A stretch of DNA of 64,000 bases from Sulfitobacter sabulilitoris (GTDB lineage: Bacteria; Pseudomonadota; Alphaproteobacteria; Rhodobacterales; Rhodobacteraceae): the NCBI RefSeq assembly GCF_005887615.1, contig NZ_VANS01000003.1, positions 124,001 to 188,000 on the forward strand. Direction: 5' to 3'. The first letter of the stretch is position 1, and every line of letters starts with the position of its first letter. Shown here in pieces: positions 1 to 9,112 of this stretch. The translations under genes and the position numbers were made by a program. A model generated the notes under the pieces. It had not been told where the DNA came from and did no database searches. It was given only the letters and a program-made list of their open reading frames with translations.

Positions 1-2
1 GG

Positions 3-59
3 TTCGAGGCCGATGTGTTGCCCCAACTGCGCGCCCGCGTGAAAGAGGCCCTGAGATGA
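3..59 (+). CDS. C-terminal end of an unidentified protein (partial)
   Basis: An open frame enters from the left edge and gives 18 residues (ends LRARVKEALR) before a TGA at 57-59. The next gene's ATG overlaps that stop as ATGA, the usual sign of translational coupling in an operon. The fragment is too short to identify; the charged, Arg/Lys-rich tail only suggests a helical C-terminus. Confidence 0.5.
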   Translation, partial: FEADVLPQLRARVKEALR

Positions 60-850
60 CCCAAGAGACACCGCTCGATGCCGCCCATGCCGCGATGCAG
101 GCCGCGCCCGACGACGATGCGATCCGCCTGCGCTTTTATGAGCGTCTGGCCGAGACGGAATTGTTCATGCTGCTCGAAGCCGAGGCGGAGGAGGACGACG
201 ACACGATCACGCCGGAATTGTTCGATCTTGGCGCGGAATCCTGCGTGCTGGTATTTGACCGCGAGGAGCGGTTGGCGGCCTTTGTCGGTCGCGTGGCCCC
301 CTATGTCGCGCTGTCGGGCCGGGTGATCGCGGGCACGCTGGCCGGGCAGGGGATCGGGCTGGGCGTCAATCTCGATGTGGCGCCCTCGTCGATCCTGCTG
401 CCAGGGTCCGCCGTGGACTGGCTGCACCAGACCCTTGGCAATACCCCCGACGAGGTCGAGGCCCGCATCGCCGAGGTGCACCCCCCCAAGGGCCTGCCGG
501 AAACCCTGATCGGCGCCATCGACAGCAAGCTGGCCACTGCCGCCGGACTGGCGCAACGGGCCTATCTGGTGGGCGTCACCTATGACAGCGGCGCGCGGGG
601 GCACATGCTGGGCTTCGTCGGCGCCGTGCCCGAGGCGCAGGGCGCGCTAAGCCGTGCGGCGGGCGAGGCGCTCACGTTTTCGGGCATCGAGGCGGGCGCG
701 ATGGACATCGGATTTTTCGATGCCGCCGACAGCGTCGCCGAGCGGCTGGACCGTGTCGGCTTGCGGTTTGATCTGCCGCAGCCCGAGACATTGCAGGCGG
801 TGCGCGCGGCGCCCGGCAGCGATCCGGACAAGCCACCGCTCTTGAAATAA
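56..850 (+). CDS. SseB family protein
   Basis: This 264-residue acidic protein has the SseB N-terminal domain pattern: an opening helix with RLRFYERLAETELFMLLE (about residues 23-40), then an Asp/Glu-rich turn, then LVFDREERLAAFVG (about 65-78). The C-terminal half is a second alpha/beta domain. There is no signal peptide or membrane segment, so it is probably cytosolic. The biochemical role of the family is not known; the name comes from the enhanced-serine-sensitivity locus. Its ATG overlaps the stop of the upstream partial gene, so the two are probably co-transcribed. The assignment is from recognised family sequence, not from catalytic residues. Confidence 0.7.
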   Translation: MTQETPLDAAHAAMQAAPDDDAIRLRFYERLAETELFMLLEAEAEEDDDTITPELFDLGAESCVLVFDREERLAAFVGRVAPYVALSGRVIAGTLAGQGIGLGVNLDVAPSSILLPGSAVDWLHQTLGNTPDEVEARIAEVHPPKGLPETLIGAIDSKLATAAGLAQRAYLVGVTYDSGARGHMLGFVGAVPEAQGALSRAAGEALTFSGIEAGAMDIGFFDAADSVAERLDRVGLRFDLPQPETLQAVRAAPGSDPDKPPLLK

Positions 851-1047
851 TCGCGGGCGCTTCGGGCGCGGATCCTCACGAAACGATCACGCGCCAGCCT
901 TGCGCGGTCACACCTGCGGGAGGTCACGCCATTGCGAGATGCGCGCAGGCCGGCGCCGCGCCTATGCTCGGATCACCGTACCTTCACGTGCCGCACCCGC
1001 GCCCGCGCTCCCCGCTGGCAGGGGCGGCCATAGTCTCAGGAGCATTC

Positions 1048-1572
1048 ATGACCCGCTTTCACACCTTTGTCGCCGCCACCGCGGCGGCCCTGACCCTGAC
1101 CACCGCCGCCCGTGCGGGCGAGCAATACATCGATCCCAACGGCTTTGCGGTCTCGGGCTACGACGTGGTGGCCTATTTCGACCTGCCGCAGTCGCCCGTC
1201 GGCACGTCGCAATCGCCCGGCGTGCCCGGCGACAAGGATTTCACCGCCACCTACAACGGCGCGCGGTTTGCCTTTTCCAGCGCCGAAAACAAGGCGCGGT
1301 TCGAGGCGGATCCGGCGGCATTCGTGCCGCAATACGACGGCCACTGCGCCTTTGGCGTGGCCAAGGGCGGCAAGGTGCCGGGCAATCCGAACCTGTGGCG
1401 GATCATAGACGACAAGCTGTATCTCAACATCACCAAAACTGTGGTGGGCTTCTGGGAGGAGGACATTTCCGGCAACCTGACGCTGAGCGAGGCCAACTGG
1501 GTCGACATCGAGCCGCAGGCGGCGTCCAGGTCGGTCATTCCGCAGTTCCGGAGCGCGGCCCCCACAGACTGA
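1048..1572 (+). CDS. YHS domain-containing exported protein
   Basis: A 174-residue protein with an N-terminal signal peptide (hydrophobic stretch of Ala/Thr/Leu, cleavage likely after ARA near residue 23). The mature part begins DPNGFAVSGYDVVAYFDLPQ, followed by the YHS-type segment with FSSAENKARFEADPAAFVPQYDGHC at about 70-95. YHS domains are small metal-binding modules related to the TRASH fold; the single Cys and nearby His of GHC could be ligands, but this is inference. The ATG at 1048 has an AGGAG-like site upstream and gives a proper signal peptide, so longer upstream extensions were not used. The gene is monocistronic and convergent with the glucan operon. Confidence 0.8.
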   Translation: MTRFHTFVAATAAALTLTTAARAGEQYIDPNGFAVSGYDVVAYFDLPQSPVGTSQSPGVPGDKDFTATYNGARFAFSSAENKARFEADPAAFVPQYDGHCAFGVAKGGKVPGNPNLWRIIDDKLYLNITKTVVGFWEEDISGNLTLSEANWVDIEPQAASRSVIPQFRSAAPTD

Positions 1573-1623
1573 TCCGTCGCGTCCCGTGGCATGGCCCGAA
1601 TGCGCGGCCGCGCCGCACGACAT

Positions 1624-1658
1624 GCGTTTGACGGCTGCCGCCCGCAGCCGTCAAACGC
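1624..1658. terminator. Long perfect inverted repeat between convergent genes
   Basis: The arm CGTTTGACGGCTGC (1625-1638) is repeated exactly as its reverse complement at 1644-1657, with a 5-base loop and one more G-C pair outside. It lies between the YHS gene (+) and opgH (-). No T-run follows on either side, so it may be a bidirectional terminator or a 3'-end protecting stem. Confidence 0.5.
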
Positions 1659-1660
1659 GG

Positions 1661-1693
1661 CCTCCGGCGGAGGTGCTTTCAGCCCAAAGAAAC
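1661..1693 (+). repeat. CCTCCGGCG-type dispersed repeat, copy 1
   Basis: A 33-base unit starting CCTCCGGCGGAGGTG and ending AAAGAAAC. A second copy lies inverted at 26588-26620, with about 6 differences in 33. The CCTCC/GGAGG arms form a small hairpin. Similar units are common near gene ends in Rhodobacteraceae. Confidence 0.5.
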
Positions 1694-1707
1694 CGGGCCG
1701 GCGCCGA

Positions 1708-3600
1708 TCAGTGCGTGGTGTCGAGCAGGCTACGCAGGCGTGACCGTTCGGCGCGGGCATGGGAGACGATGGCCGGCTCGCGCAGCGTGAGCGGGCTGTC
1801 CATGCGCAGACCCGCCATCCCGCGCGACAGATCGACCGCGCTGAGCGCCGACAGCGGCACGGCAAGGCACAGGCTGCCGACGATGGGTATCAGCCAGAGC
1901 GAGACCAGCCCGGAGACCAGTCCCGCGAGCAGCAGCAGGCCCAGCAGCGTTTCCACCCAGTGGAACGCGGCAAGGGTGCGCAGCGGATAGGCGCGCGCGG
2001 TGCGCGCCTGCGGGGTCCAGGGGTCGGGCCGGCCCGAGAGCGAGCGCAGCACGGCGCGGGTCTGCTGGATCATCAGGATGGGTGCGTAGGCAATGGACAG
2101 CGCGATCTCGACCGCGAAGGCCGCCACGAAGGCGGCGCGCCCGCCATAGGGGCGCGTCGCCTTGGGGTGGGCCGCGATGATCGCCGCGCCGGCGATCTTG
2201 GGCGTGAGCAGCATCGCGTACATGATCGCCAGAAACACCGCGCTGTCGATATGGCTCATGGCGGGGGGCCAGTCGGGGAACAGCGGGTTGGTTTCATTGA
2301 AGTAGCGGATCACGTTGGTGTCCGCGTCCTTGCCCAGAAGCGCCCATATCACCAGCAGCACGAACCAGGCGGGCGACAACAGGTAGGCCACCGCCCCGTG
2401 AAGCAGGTGGAACCGCGATACCGGGTGCAACCCCTTGGTGGCCAGCAGGCGCAGGTGTTGCAGGTTGCCCCGGCACCAGCGCCGGTCGCGCAGCACATAG
2501 TCGATCAGCGTGCCGGGGGTTTCCTCGTAGCTGCCCGAGACGCGCGGGAGAAACCGCACGCGCCAGCCCGCGCGCCGCAACAGCCCCGCCTCGACGAAGT
2601 CGTGGCTCAGGATCAGCTGATCGTCTCCTCGGCGCGAGCGCAGGTGCGGCAGGCCTGCCGACTGTGCAAAGGCGCGGGTGCGGATGATGGCATTGTGGCC
2701 CCAGTAGTTGCCTTCGCCCCGCGCCCAGATCGCCAGGCCTTCGGCCAGCAGCCAGCCATAGGCGATGGAGGAAAACTGTTGCAGCCGGGCAAAGACCGTG
2801 GTCGCGCCGATCGGCACCGGAAAGCTCTGGATCAGGCCCGCGTCGGGGTCGACCGAGAGTTCGCTGGCCAGCCGTTCGATGGCGCGGCCTGTCATCAGGC
2901 TGTCGGCGTCCAGCACCAGCATCGCCTCGAAGGCGGCGCCCCAACCGGTGATCCAGTCGAGCAGGTTGCCGACCTTTTTGTCGGTGTTTTCCGCCCGGCG
3001 GCGGTAATGTACGGACACGCCCGCGGGCGCGCTGTGGCGCAGGGTCTGGAAGGCGCGCCATTCCTGATCGGCGATGGCATCGTCGCGCGTGTCGGACAAC
3101 ACGAAAAGCGTATAGCCGTGCGGCCCGTTGCGGCGCGCCAGATCATCCAGCATCGCGGCCGCATTGCCGAAGACGTCCCAGGGCACCTCGTTGTAGATCG
3201 GCACCAGCAACGCGACATCCAGCGCAGGCGCGTTTTCGGGGCCGCGCGCGGTGCTGTCCTCGCGCGCCAGAAGCCCGGCGATCGCCACGCCTACCGTGCT
3301 GACCGACAGCGTGACCCAGACGAAGGTTGCACCGATCATGGTCAGCAAGGCCCATTCGAGGCCCGTCATGCCAGTCTCTGCCAGCCAGCCGAACAGCCCG
3401 TAGATCAGCAAGCCGGTGCCCAGAAGCGCCGGTGCGAACACCGCAATCCGCCAGCCCAGTGACCTTTGGCTGCCGTGCGATGCCGCCGTGCGGTGCTGGA
3501 CGCGTGCGGGCGACGACAGATCTTGGGGCGCCATTTCGAGCGGGGCAGGCGGCGGCATCGCGTCTGATACTGCGCCGGGATCGTGTGCGGGGCGGGTCAT
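1708..3600 (-). CDS. opgH: Glucan biosynthesis glucosyltransferase H (OpgH/MdoH)
   Basis: A 630-residue inner-membrane glycosyltransferase of family GT2 that makes the beta-glucan backbone of osmoregulated periplasmic glucans from UDP-glucose and passes it to the periplasm. The cytoplasmic catalytic domain shows VALLVPIYNEVPWDVFGNAA, the DADSLM metal-binding motif, and the RDRRWCRGNLQHLRLL acceptor motif. Paired membrane segments lie near the N-terminus, and several more after the catalytic domain. I chose the ATG at 3600, which overlaps the opgG stop as ATGA; an upstream start at 3624 would run further into opgG. It is the last gene of the opgC-opgG-opgH operon. Confidence 0.92.
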   Translation of the reverse strand: MTRPAHDPGAVSDAMPPPAPLEMAPQDLSSPARVQHRTAASHGSQRSLGWRIAVFAPALLGTGLLIYGLFGWLAETGMTGLEWALLTMIGATFVWVTLSVSTVGVAIAGLLAREDSTARGPENAPALDVALLVPIYNEVPWDVFGNAAAMLDDLARRNGPHGYTLFVLSDTRDDAIADQEWRAFQTLRHSAPAGVSVHYRRRAENTDKKVGNLLDWITGWGAAFEAMLVLDADSLMTGRAIERLASELSVDPDAGLIQSFPVPIGATTVFARLQQFSSIAYGWLLAEGLAIWARGEGNYWGHNAIIRTRAFAQSAGLPHLRSRRGDDQLILSHDFVEAGLLRRAGWRVRFLPRVSGSYEETPGTLIDYVLRDRRWCRGNLQHLRLLATKGLHPVSRFHLLHGAVAYLLSPAWFVLLVIWALLGKDADTNVIRYFNETNPLFPDWPPAMSHIDSAVFLAIMYAMLLTPKIAGAAIIAAHPKATRPYGGRAAFVAAFAVEIALSIAYAPILMIQQTRAVLRSLSGRPDPWTPQARTARAYPLRTLAAFHWVETLLGLLLLAGLVSGLVSLWLIPIVGSLCLAVPLSALSAVDLSRGMAGLRMDSPLTLREPAIVSHARAERSRLRSLLDTTH

Positions 3601-5120
3601 GTCCGGGTCCACCTGTAGAGCCAAACTTCGCTGAGCGCGGCCCCGTCCAAGCGCAATTGCGCGCGCAGTTCCGACAGGGGGGCATCGCCTGGCTGGAACG
3701 TGAACGCAAGACGCGGCCCATCGGTTTCGGGATTGCGTTGCACGATGCCGGGGGTCAGCGACCCTTCGCTGGATTGCAGGTCGATGGTGATCCGGTCCAG
3801 GTCTTGCGGCACCGGCGCGCCGGCTTCGAAATCGATCGCAAAAACGAGGCCGCCTTCGGGTCTTCCGCCCGACGCGGTGTCGATGACGCGCAGCGCGCGT
3901 TCGCGCCGGGGCGCCGGGTCGCGCCCCCAGTCGAGCGTATAGCTCAGACTGTGGTCCGTTCCGGCCAGGATCGGTGCGGCGGGCCGCCAGTAGGCGACGA
4001 TATTGTCGTAGATCTCAAGGTCTGCGGGGATTTCGACCAGCGTCACGGCGCCGCGGCCCCAGCCTTCGCCGGGGGTGATCCAGGCCGATGGGCGCTGGTG
4101 ATAAAGCGCCTCCAGATCAGCGAAATCCCTGAACGCGCGCGGACGCTGCATCAGGCCGAAGCCGCGTGGGTTTTCGTCGGCAAAGGCGCTGATCTGGAGC
4201 GAGGTCGGGTTGGCGAGCGGCCGCCACAGGGCCTCGCCCGCGCCATTGTGGATCGCAAGCCCGTCGCTGTCGTGTACCGCGGGGCGGAAATCCGAGAACC
4301 GATGCCGCATCGTGGCGTCGAACAGGAACATCGACGTCAGCGGCGCCAGCCCGACGTTCACCAAGTCGTCGCGGGCGAAAAGCCGTGCGCTGACGGCCAT
4401 GTGCAACGCGTCGCCGGGCGTGATCTCGAACCGGTAGGCGCCCGTGCAGCTTGGGCTGTCGAGCAGCGCATGCACCACGACGGATGCGGCGCCGGGGGCC
4501 GGGCGTTCCAGCCAGAATGCCGTGAAATCGGGGAATTCTTCGCCCATCGGGTCGCCGGTTTTCAGCGCCAGACCTCGTGCGGACAGCCCATATGTCTGGC
4601 CCGTGCCGATACCGCGAAAATAGCTTGCGCCCTGAAAGACCGCGTATTCCTGAAAGATGCCCTGCGCTTCAAGCTCGGCGCGCAGGCGCAGACCGGAATA
4701 GCCCAGCGTGTCATCGACGGGCAGATCGGGAAAGCCGTCGGTGGTGTCGAACACACCCAGATCAAAACGCAGGGGCCGGGCCATGCCGTCCTCGACCGCG
4801 TTGATGGCGACGGCGCGCGGGAAATACAGACCAGGAGGAAACACATCGACGCGCTGCGGCGTGTCCGTTCCGTTCCAAAGCGCGTTGCGCCCATCGAACC
4901 AGATCTGGCGGTACTGGTCATAGCTCAGCGCGCGCCATGGCTGCGGGATCGTGGGGCGGGGCGCGTAAGGGGCGGCGGCGCGGTCGCGCGCCAGATCGAC
5001 GACATGCCCGGCGTCGAAGGGAACGGGTGTTCCGCGGTCCAGCCCGCTGTCCCCGGCCCAGGCCGCGGCAGGGACGGCGGCCAGCGCCGCAAGGGTCTTG
5101 AGAGCATCGCGGCGCAGCAT
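3597..5120 (-). CDS. opgG: Glucan biosynthesis protein G (OpgG/MdoG), Tat-type signal
   Basis: A 507-residue periplasmic protein that acts with OpgH on the glucan backbone (branching or export). The N-terminus MLRRDALKTLAALAAVPAAA has a twin-arginine start and a hydrophobic core, as in Tat-exported proteins. Family segments include FDAGHVVDLAR, PWRALSYDQYRQIWFD and YFRGIGTGQTYGLSARGLA. The ATG at 5120 shares its first base with the opgC stop (TGATG); a GTG just before it is a less likely start. Position between opgC and opgH, with overlaps at both ends, points to one mRNA. Confidence 0.92.
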   Translation of the reverse strand: MLRRDALKTLAALAAVPAAAWAGDSGLDRGTPVPFDAGHVVDLARDRAAAPYAPRPTIPQPWRALSYDQYRQIWFDGRNALWNGTDTPQRVDVFPPGLYFPRAVAINAVEDGMARPLRFDLGVFDTTDGFPDLPVDDTLGYSGLRLRAELEAQGIFQEYAVFQGASYFRGIGTGQTYGLSARGLALKTGDPMGEEFPDFTAFWLERPAPGAASVVVHALLDSPSCTGAYRFEITPGDALHMAVSARLFARDDLVNVGLAPLTSMFLFDATMRHRFSDFRPAVHDSDGLAIHNGAGEALWRPLANPTSLQISAFADENPRGFGLMQRPRAFRDFADLEALYHQRPSAWITPGEGWGRGAVTLVEIPADLEIYDNIVAYWRPAAPILAGTDHSLSYTLDWGRDPAPRRERALRVIDTASGGRPEGGLVFAIDFEAGAPVPQDLDRITIDLQSSEGSLTPGIVQRNPETDGPRLAFTFQPGDAPLSELRAQLRLDGAALSEVWLYRWTRT

Positions 5121-6331
5121 CACGTGGCCGCCTTATGCTTGCGCCAGGGATGCGATTTGAACCAGCCGACGCCGTAGGCCACCGCCACGAGCACCGCGGC
5201 TCCGGCGGCATTCACCAAAAGCTGCGCGCCCAATCCGCGCGGCAGCACGTCAAGCGCCACGCCCAGAAGCCGCGCGGTGAACATCGACGTGATGAAGACC
5301 GCCAGCGACTGCTGTCCGACCTTCATGATGACCGCCAGGATCCTGCGCCACAGCCGCGCGGCCAGGCCACCGGTCTGCGGCGGCAGGATGCGCCGCCCCG
5401 CTTCGCCCACAGCGATCCAGGCGACATAGGCGAGCGCCAGAAAATGCACATAGCGCAGTATGCCGAAATCGGTCTTGGCGATCAGCAGGGTGTTGGCCTG
5501 TCGCCATGCCTGGATTTCGGGAACCTCGCGGATGATGCGGAAATAGGCCAGCGGCACGATCACCACCACGGTGGCCAGCGCCGCCAGCACCAGCGCCCGG
5601 TGACGCGGCGGCGCGGGGATCCAGCCGGACATCAGCGCAAAGCCGGTGAAGAACACCAGTTGCCAGCCGAAGGGGTTGAAGAACCATTCGCGGCTCGACC
5701 ACGGCTCGGCGGGCAAGGCAAAGCGCCCGGTCTGCGCGCCGGCCCAGACCGCCAGCACCAGCGCCAGGGCAACCAGCGGATGCACGCGGTGGCACGCAAC
5801 CACCAGCGGCATCATCGCCAGCACCACCAGGTACATCGGCAGGATGTCGAAATAGTTGGGGACATAGGTCAGCGTCAGCAGACCCGGCAGGTTGCGCATC
5901 GGGTCATTGAAAAACGGGTGCAGGTTCAGTTGACCAACGTAGTCCGTGGTGAACAGACCCGAGCCGTTCAGCGCGACCATGGTCACCGCGATCGCGAGAA
6001 ACAGGCAGACATGCGCCCAATAGACCTGCCAGCAGCGGAACGCGACGCGCGCCGCGCCCATCAACAGCCCCTGATCGCGAAACACCGATCCAAAGGCAAT
6101 GGCCGATGCCATCCCCGAGCAGAACACGAAAACTTCGGTCGCGTCGGAAAAGCCAAAGCGCGCGGGGATCCACAGCGTCGCCCAGTTGCCGGGCGTGTGC
6201 GCGATCAGGATGATGAACATCACGATGCCGCGAAAGAAATCCAGCCGCGGATCGCGCGTGCGCACGGCGGACCGCGCACCAAGCGCGGTCACGGTGCGGG
6301 CGGGCATCTGGCTGGGATCTGCATATGTCAT
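5120..6331 (-). CDS. opgC: OpgC-family membrane acyltransferase
   Basis: A 403-residue integral membrane protein with about ten hydrophobic segments. The opening DPRLDFFRGIVMFIILIAHTP carries the Arg/His pattern of acyltransferase-3/OpgC proteins. In the family it succinylates periplasmic glucans, giving them negative charge. It is the first gene of the operon with opgG and opgH and overlaps opgG by one base. No separate regulator is visible. The C-terminus is basic (HPWRKHKAAT) and probably cytoplasmic. Confidence 0.85.
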   Translation of the reverse strand: MTYADPSQMPARTVTALGARSAVRTRDPRLDFFRGIVMFIILIAHTPGNWATLWIPARFGFSDATEVFVFCSGMASAIAFGSVFRDQGLLMGAARVAFRCWQVYWAHVCLFLAIAVTMVALNGSGLFTTDYVGQLNLHPFFNDPMRNLPGLLTLTYVPNYFDILPMYLVVLAMMPLVVACHRVHPLVALALVLAVWAGAQTGRFALPAEPWSSREWFFNPFGWQLVFFTGFALMSGWIPAPPRHRALVLAALATVVVIVPLAYFRIIREVPEIQAWRQANTLLIAKTDFGILRYVHFLALAYVAWIAVGEAGRRILPPQTGGLAARLWRRILAVIMKVGQQSLAVFITSMFTARLLGVALDVLPRGLGAQLLVNAAGAAVLVAVAYGVGWFKSHPWRKHKAAT

Positions 6332-6378
6332 GCGCGGCCTTTAGGCTTTATTTTCAATGCTGTCACCGGTGTCGCGGG

Positions 6379-7728
6379 TCACTGCGCGGGAATGCGCCGG
6401 GCATGGTCGAGGGTCGCAAACCGGCTGGCGGTAAATCGGTCCTCGGTGCCCGCGCGCAGGGCCATGCGCTGCATCAGGATGTCATGCGCGGCATCCGAGC
6501 GCCCGGCGCGCAGCGCGGCGTCGATGGTCATGCGTTCGAACACGTCGCGCTGGGCGTGGCTGCCGCCGATCTCCTGCATGCGGGGCCGCGCCGCATTGAG
6601 CTGCACAAAGGCCGCGTCGTATCGTCCTTCGGCAAAGGCATTGAGACCGTCGAGCGCGGCCACCCCGGGGTCGGCCACCCGCGCCGCCATGTCGCCCTGC
6701 CGCACCGCATCGCGGGCAAAGCGCGCGGTCAGACGGGCCTTTGCCTCGGGTCGGTCGGCACCGCATAACGCCAGCATGTAATGCAGATCGGCAAACACCA
6801 GGCAGCCGTCTTCGGTGCGCCGTTCGGCCAGATCGGCCAGTTCTTCCCAGCGAGGGCCAACGTCCAGTCCCTCCAGCGCGAGCCGCATCAACAGCGACGT
6901 GGCGTTGGCGATGTCGCGGTAATCGTCGGTCTTGTCGGCGCGGATCTGCGCATCGTAGAGCCCAAGGGCCACGTCCAGTTCGCCGCGGTCCATGTGCAAC
7001 AGCGCCTTGTGCCACCACACATGATAGCGAAAGTTGTTGGACTGGCCCCAGGCGGCGGTGTTGCTTTCGATCAGGTCGATGCCCTGGCTTGGGCGCGCGG
7101 TCATGTCATAGACATGCGCCACCGCGTGAAGCCCCCATGCGTCGTCGGGCGCATGGACCAGCCCCGCACGCCCGACGGCCTCGGCCCGGTCGTACTCTCC
7201 GGTTTCCTCGAGCGTGAAGGCATGGCAGCCCATCGCAAAGCCGCGACAGGCGTGATCGGCCCCATGCGCCGGCAAGACACGTTCGATCGACGCGCGCATG
7301 CCCGCCGCATCCCCGAGGATGAAGCGGATGCCGTGGACCAGCTTGGCGGTCAGCGTGTCGGCGGGGGTTTCTGCCAGGATGTCTTCAAGCCTTTGGACGG
7401 CGGCGGCGGGGCGACCCGCCAGCCAGTGATCCAGCGCCGCGATCCACCCCGCCGCACGCGCGTCCGGGGCGGTGGCCGTCGCGGCGGCATGGGCGGCGTC
7501 GCCGGCCTCGCGCGCCGTCACGACCAGTTCGGCCCGGCCCATCATCAGCGAAAACAGCCCGCGTGCGGCATGCCCCATGGCAAACTGCGGCTCGTGCCGC
7601 AGAACCGCGCCCAGATGCACTGGGGTCTGGCTGCCATGTGCCAGAAACGCCAGGATCATCGCGTTCCAGTCGCTCAGGGCCTGGGGCGAGGTTAGCATTA
7701 CCGGACTGTCGCAGACATCATACATCAT
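6379..7728 (-). CDS. Tetratricopeptide repeat protein, TTC38-like family
   Basis: A 449-residue soluble protein built from helical pairs of TPR type. Recognisable pieces are FAMGHAARGLFSLMMGR, AWGLHAVAHVYDMTARPSQG and FRYHVWWHKALLHMDRGELD, which match the TTC38-like family found widely in Rhodobacteraceae. The family has no proven function; TPR arrays usually bind protein partners. No signal peptide is seen. An AAAGGTGA site precedes the start. It lies downstream of and parallel to the CoA-transferase/ThDP pair, separated by 175 bp, so co-transcription is uncertain. Confidence 0.75.
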   Translation of the reverse strand: MMYDVCDSPVMLTSPQALSDWNAMILAFLAHGSQTPVHLGAVLRHEPQFAMGHAARGLFSLMMGRAELVVTAREAGDAAHAAATATAPDARAAGWIAALDHWLAGRPAAAVQRLEDILAETPADTLTAKLVHGIRFILGDAAGMRASIERVLPAHGADHACRGFAMGCHAFTLEETGEYDRAEAVGRAGLVHAPDDAWGLHAVAHVYDMTARPSQGIDLIESNTAAWGQSNNFRYHVWWHKALLHMDRGELDVALGLYDAQIRADKTDDYRDIANATSLLMRLALEGLDVGPRWEELADLAERRTEDGCLVFADLHYMLALCGADRPEAKARLTARFARDAVRQGDMAARVADPGVAALDGLNAFAEGRYDAAFVQLNAARPRMQEIGGSHAQRDVFERMTIDAALRAGRSDAAHDILMQRMALRAGTEDRFTASRFATLDHARRIPAQ

Positions 7729-7903
7729 TTCATTGTCACCTTTCGGATGAACCTTGCCGTCAATGGTTTACCCGAATAAAGGCGGCCGCGAACCGTTGGC
7801 ACCCCCGGTCACACGCCAACGTGAAGCTCCGTGTCGGATTCCCAGCGTTATTCAGCGAATTGTTGCACATCCGGCAGGATTTCGCGCGAAAGCGTGCGGA
7901 AAA

Positions 7904-9112
7904 TCAGCCCTTTTCGACCGGGGCGCTGGCAAGTGTTGCAAGCACCTGTGCCGTGTCCTGCCCGAACCGCGGCGGCGGACGGCGGTAGCGCACGGGCGTG
8001 CGCGACAGCTTGAGCGGATTGGCCAGCAGCCGCAGCCTGCCGTGCGCCAGGTCCGGCGTGTCCATCGTCAGCACCGCGCCGCGCGCCGCCGCCTGATCCG
8101 AGGTCAGGGCCTGCTCCACGGTGTTGATCGGACCGGCGGGCACCTTGACGGCGTGCAGCCGGCGCAGGATCTCGTCCTTGGGCAGCGCGGCCAGCAAAGG
8201 CGCCAGCACATCGCCAAGCGCGGTGCGGTTTTCGATCCGCGCAAGGTTGGTGGCAAACCGCGCGTCGTCGCCCAGGTCCGGTCGACCGAGAGCATCGCAG
8301 AAGCGGACGAACTGCGCGTCGTTGCCCACCGCGATCAGCACATGGCCATCCGCGGCGGCAAAGGCATCGTAGGGCACGATATTGGGGTGCGCATTGCCGC
8401 GCCGTTCGGGCAATTGCCCCGACGTCAAATAATTCACGCCCTCGTTCACCAGCCACGCCATCTGCGCGTCCACCAGCGCCAGGTCGATATGCTGGCCCTC
8501 TCCGGTGGCGTCGCGGTGGCGCAAGGCCGCGAGGATCCCCACGCAGGCATACATCCCGCACATCACGTCGGCGATGCCCACGCCGACCTTCATCGGCGGG
8601 CCGTCGGGCGCGCCGGTCAGCGACATGATCCCACCAAAGCCCTGCGCCATCAGGTCGTAGCCCGGCTGATCCCGGTGCGGCCCGGTCTGTCCGAAACCCG
8701 AGATCGAGCAATACACCAGTCCGGGATGCGCCGCCCGCAGCGTCGCATGATCAAGCCCGTATTTCACCAGCCCGCCGGGTTTGAAGTTTTCCACCACCAC
8801 ATCGGCGCGCGCGGCCAGCCGGCGCAGCGTCTGCTGCCCTTCGGATGTCGAAATATCCACCGCGACAGAGTGTTTGTTACGATTGGCGGCCATGAAATAC
8901 GCGCTGAGATCGGTCGGCGCGCCGCTGGCGTCGCGGGCATAATGCGGCCCCCATCCGCGTGTGTCGTCGCCGCCCGTTCTGGGGTTTTCCACCTTGATCA
9001 CCGTGGCCCCCAGATCGCCCAGCAACTGCGTCGCCGTCGGCCCCGCAAGGATCCGGCTGAGGTCCAGCACCACAAGCCCGGACAGGGCCATCGGCGTGTC
9101 AGATGCGGCCAT
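7904..9112 (-). CDS. CaiB/BaiF family CoA-transferase
   Basis: A 402-residue class III CoA-transferase. The N-terminal Rossmann part starts LSGLVVLDLSRILAGPTATQ and contains the catalytic-Asp region (GLVYCSISGFGQTGPHRDQP lies shortly after). The family moves CoA between carboxylic acids; the substrate cannot be read from sequence. The gene overlaps the upstream ThDP-enzyme gene by 14 bp, so the two proteins are probably made together. Formyl-CoA transferase paired with oxalyl-CoA decarboxylase is a known precedent, but the neighbour here looks more like an acetolactate-synthase homologue, so I do not assign oxalate metabolism. Confidence 0.85.
   Translation of the reverse strand: MAASDTPMALSGLVVLDLSRILAGPTATQLLGDLGATVIKVENPRTGGDDTRGWGPHYARDASGAPTDLSAYFMAANRNKHSVAVDISTSEGQQTLRRLAARADVVVENFKPGGLVKYGLDHATLRAAHPGLVYCSISGFGQTGPHRDQPGYDLMAQGFGGIMSLTGAPDGPPMKVGVGIADVMCGMYACVGILAALRHRDATGEGQHIDLALVDAQMAWLVNEGVNYLTSGQLPERRGNAHPNIVPYDAFAAADGHVLIAVGNDAQFVRFCDALGRPDLGDDARFATNLARIENRTALGDVLAPLLAALPKDEILRRLHAVKVPAGPINTVEQALTSDQAAARGAVLTMDTPDLAHGRLRLLANPLKLSRTPVRYRRPPPRFGQDTAQVLATLASAPVEKG

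Noticed and set aside
1759-3462. Long plus-strand frame opposite opgH
   Set aside because: Shadow of the minus-strand glycosyltransferase; low-complexity Arg/Gln/Gly composition. The same applies to the frames at 3327-5177 and 5135-6781.
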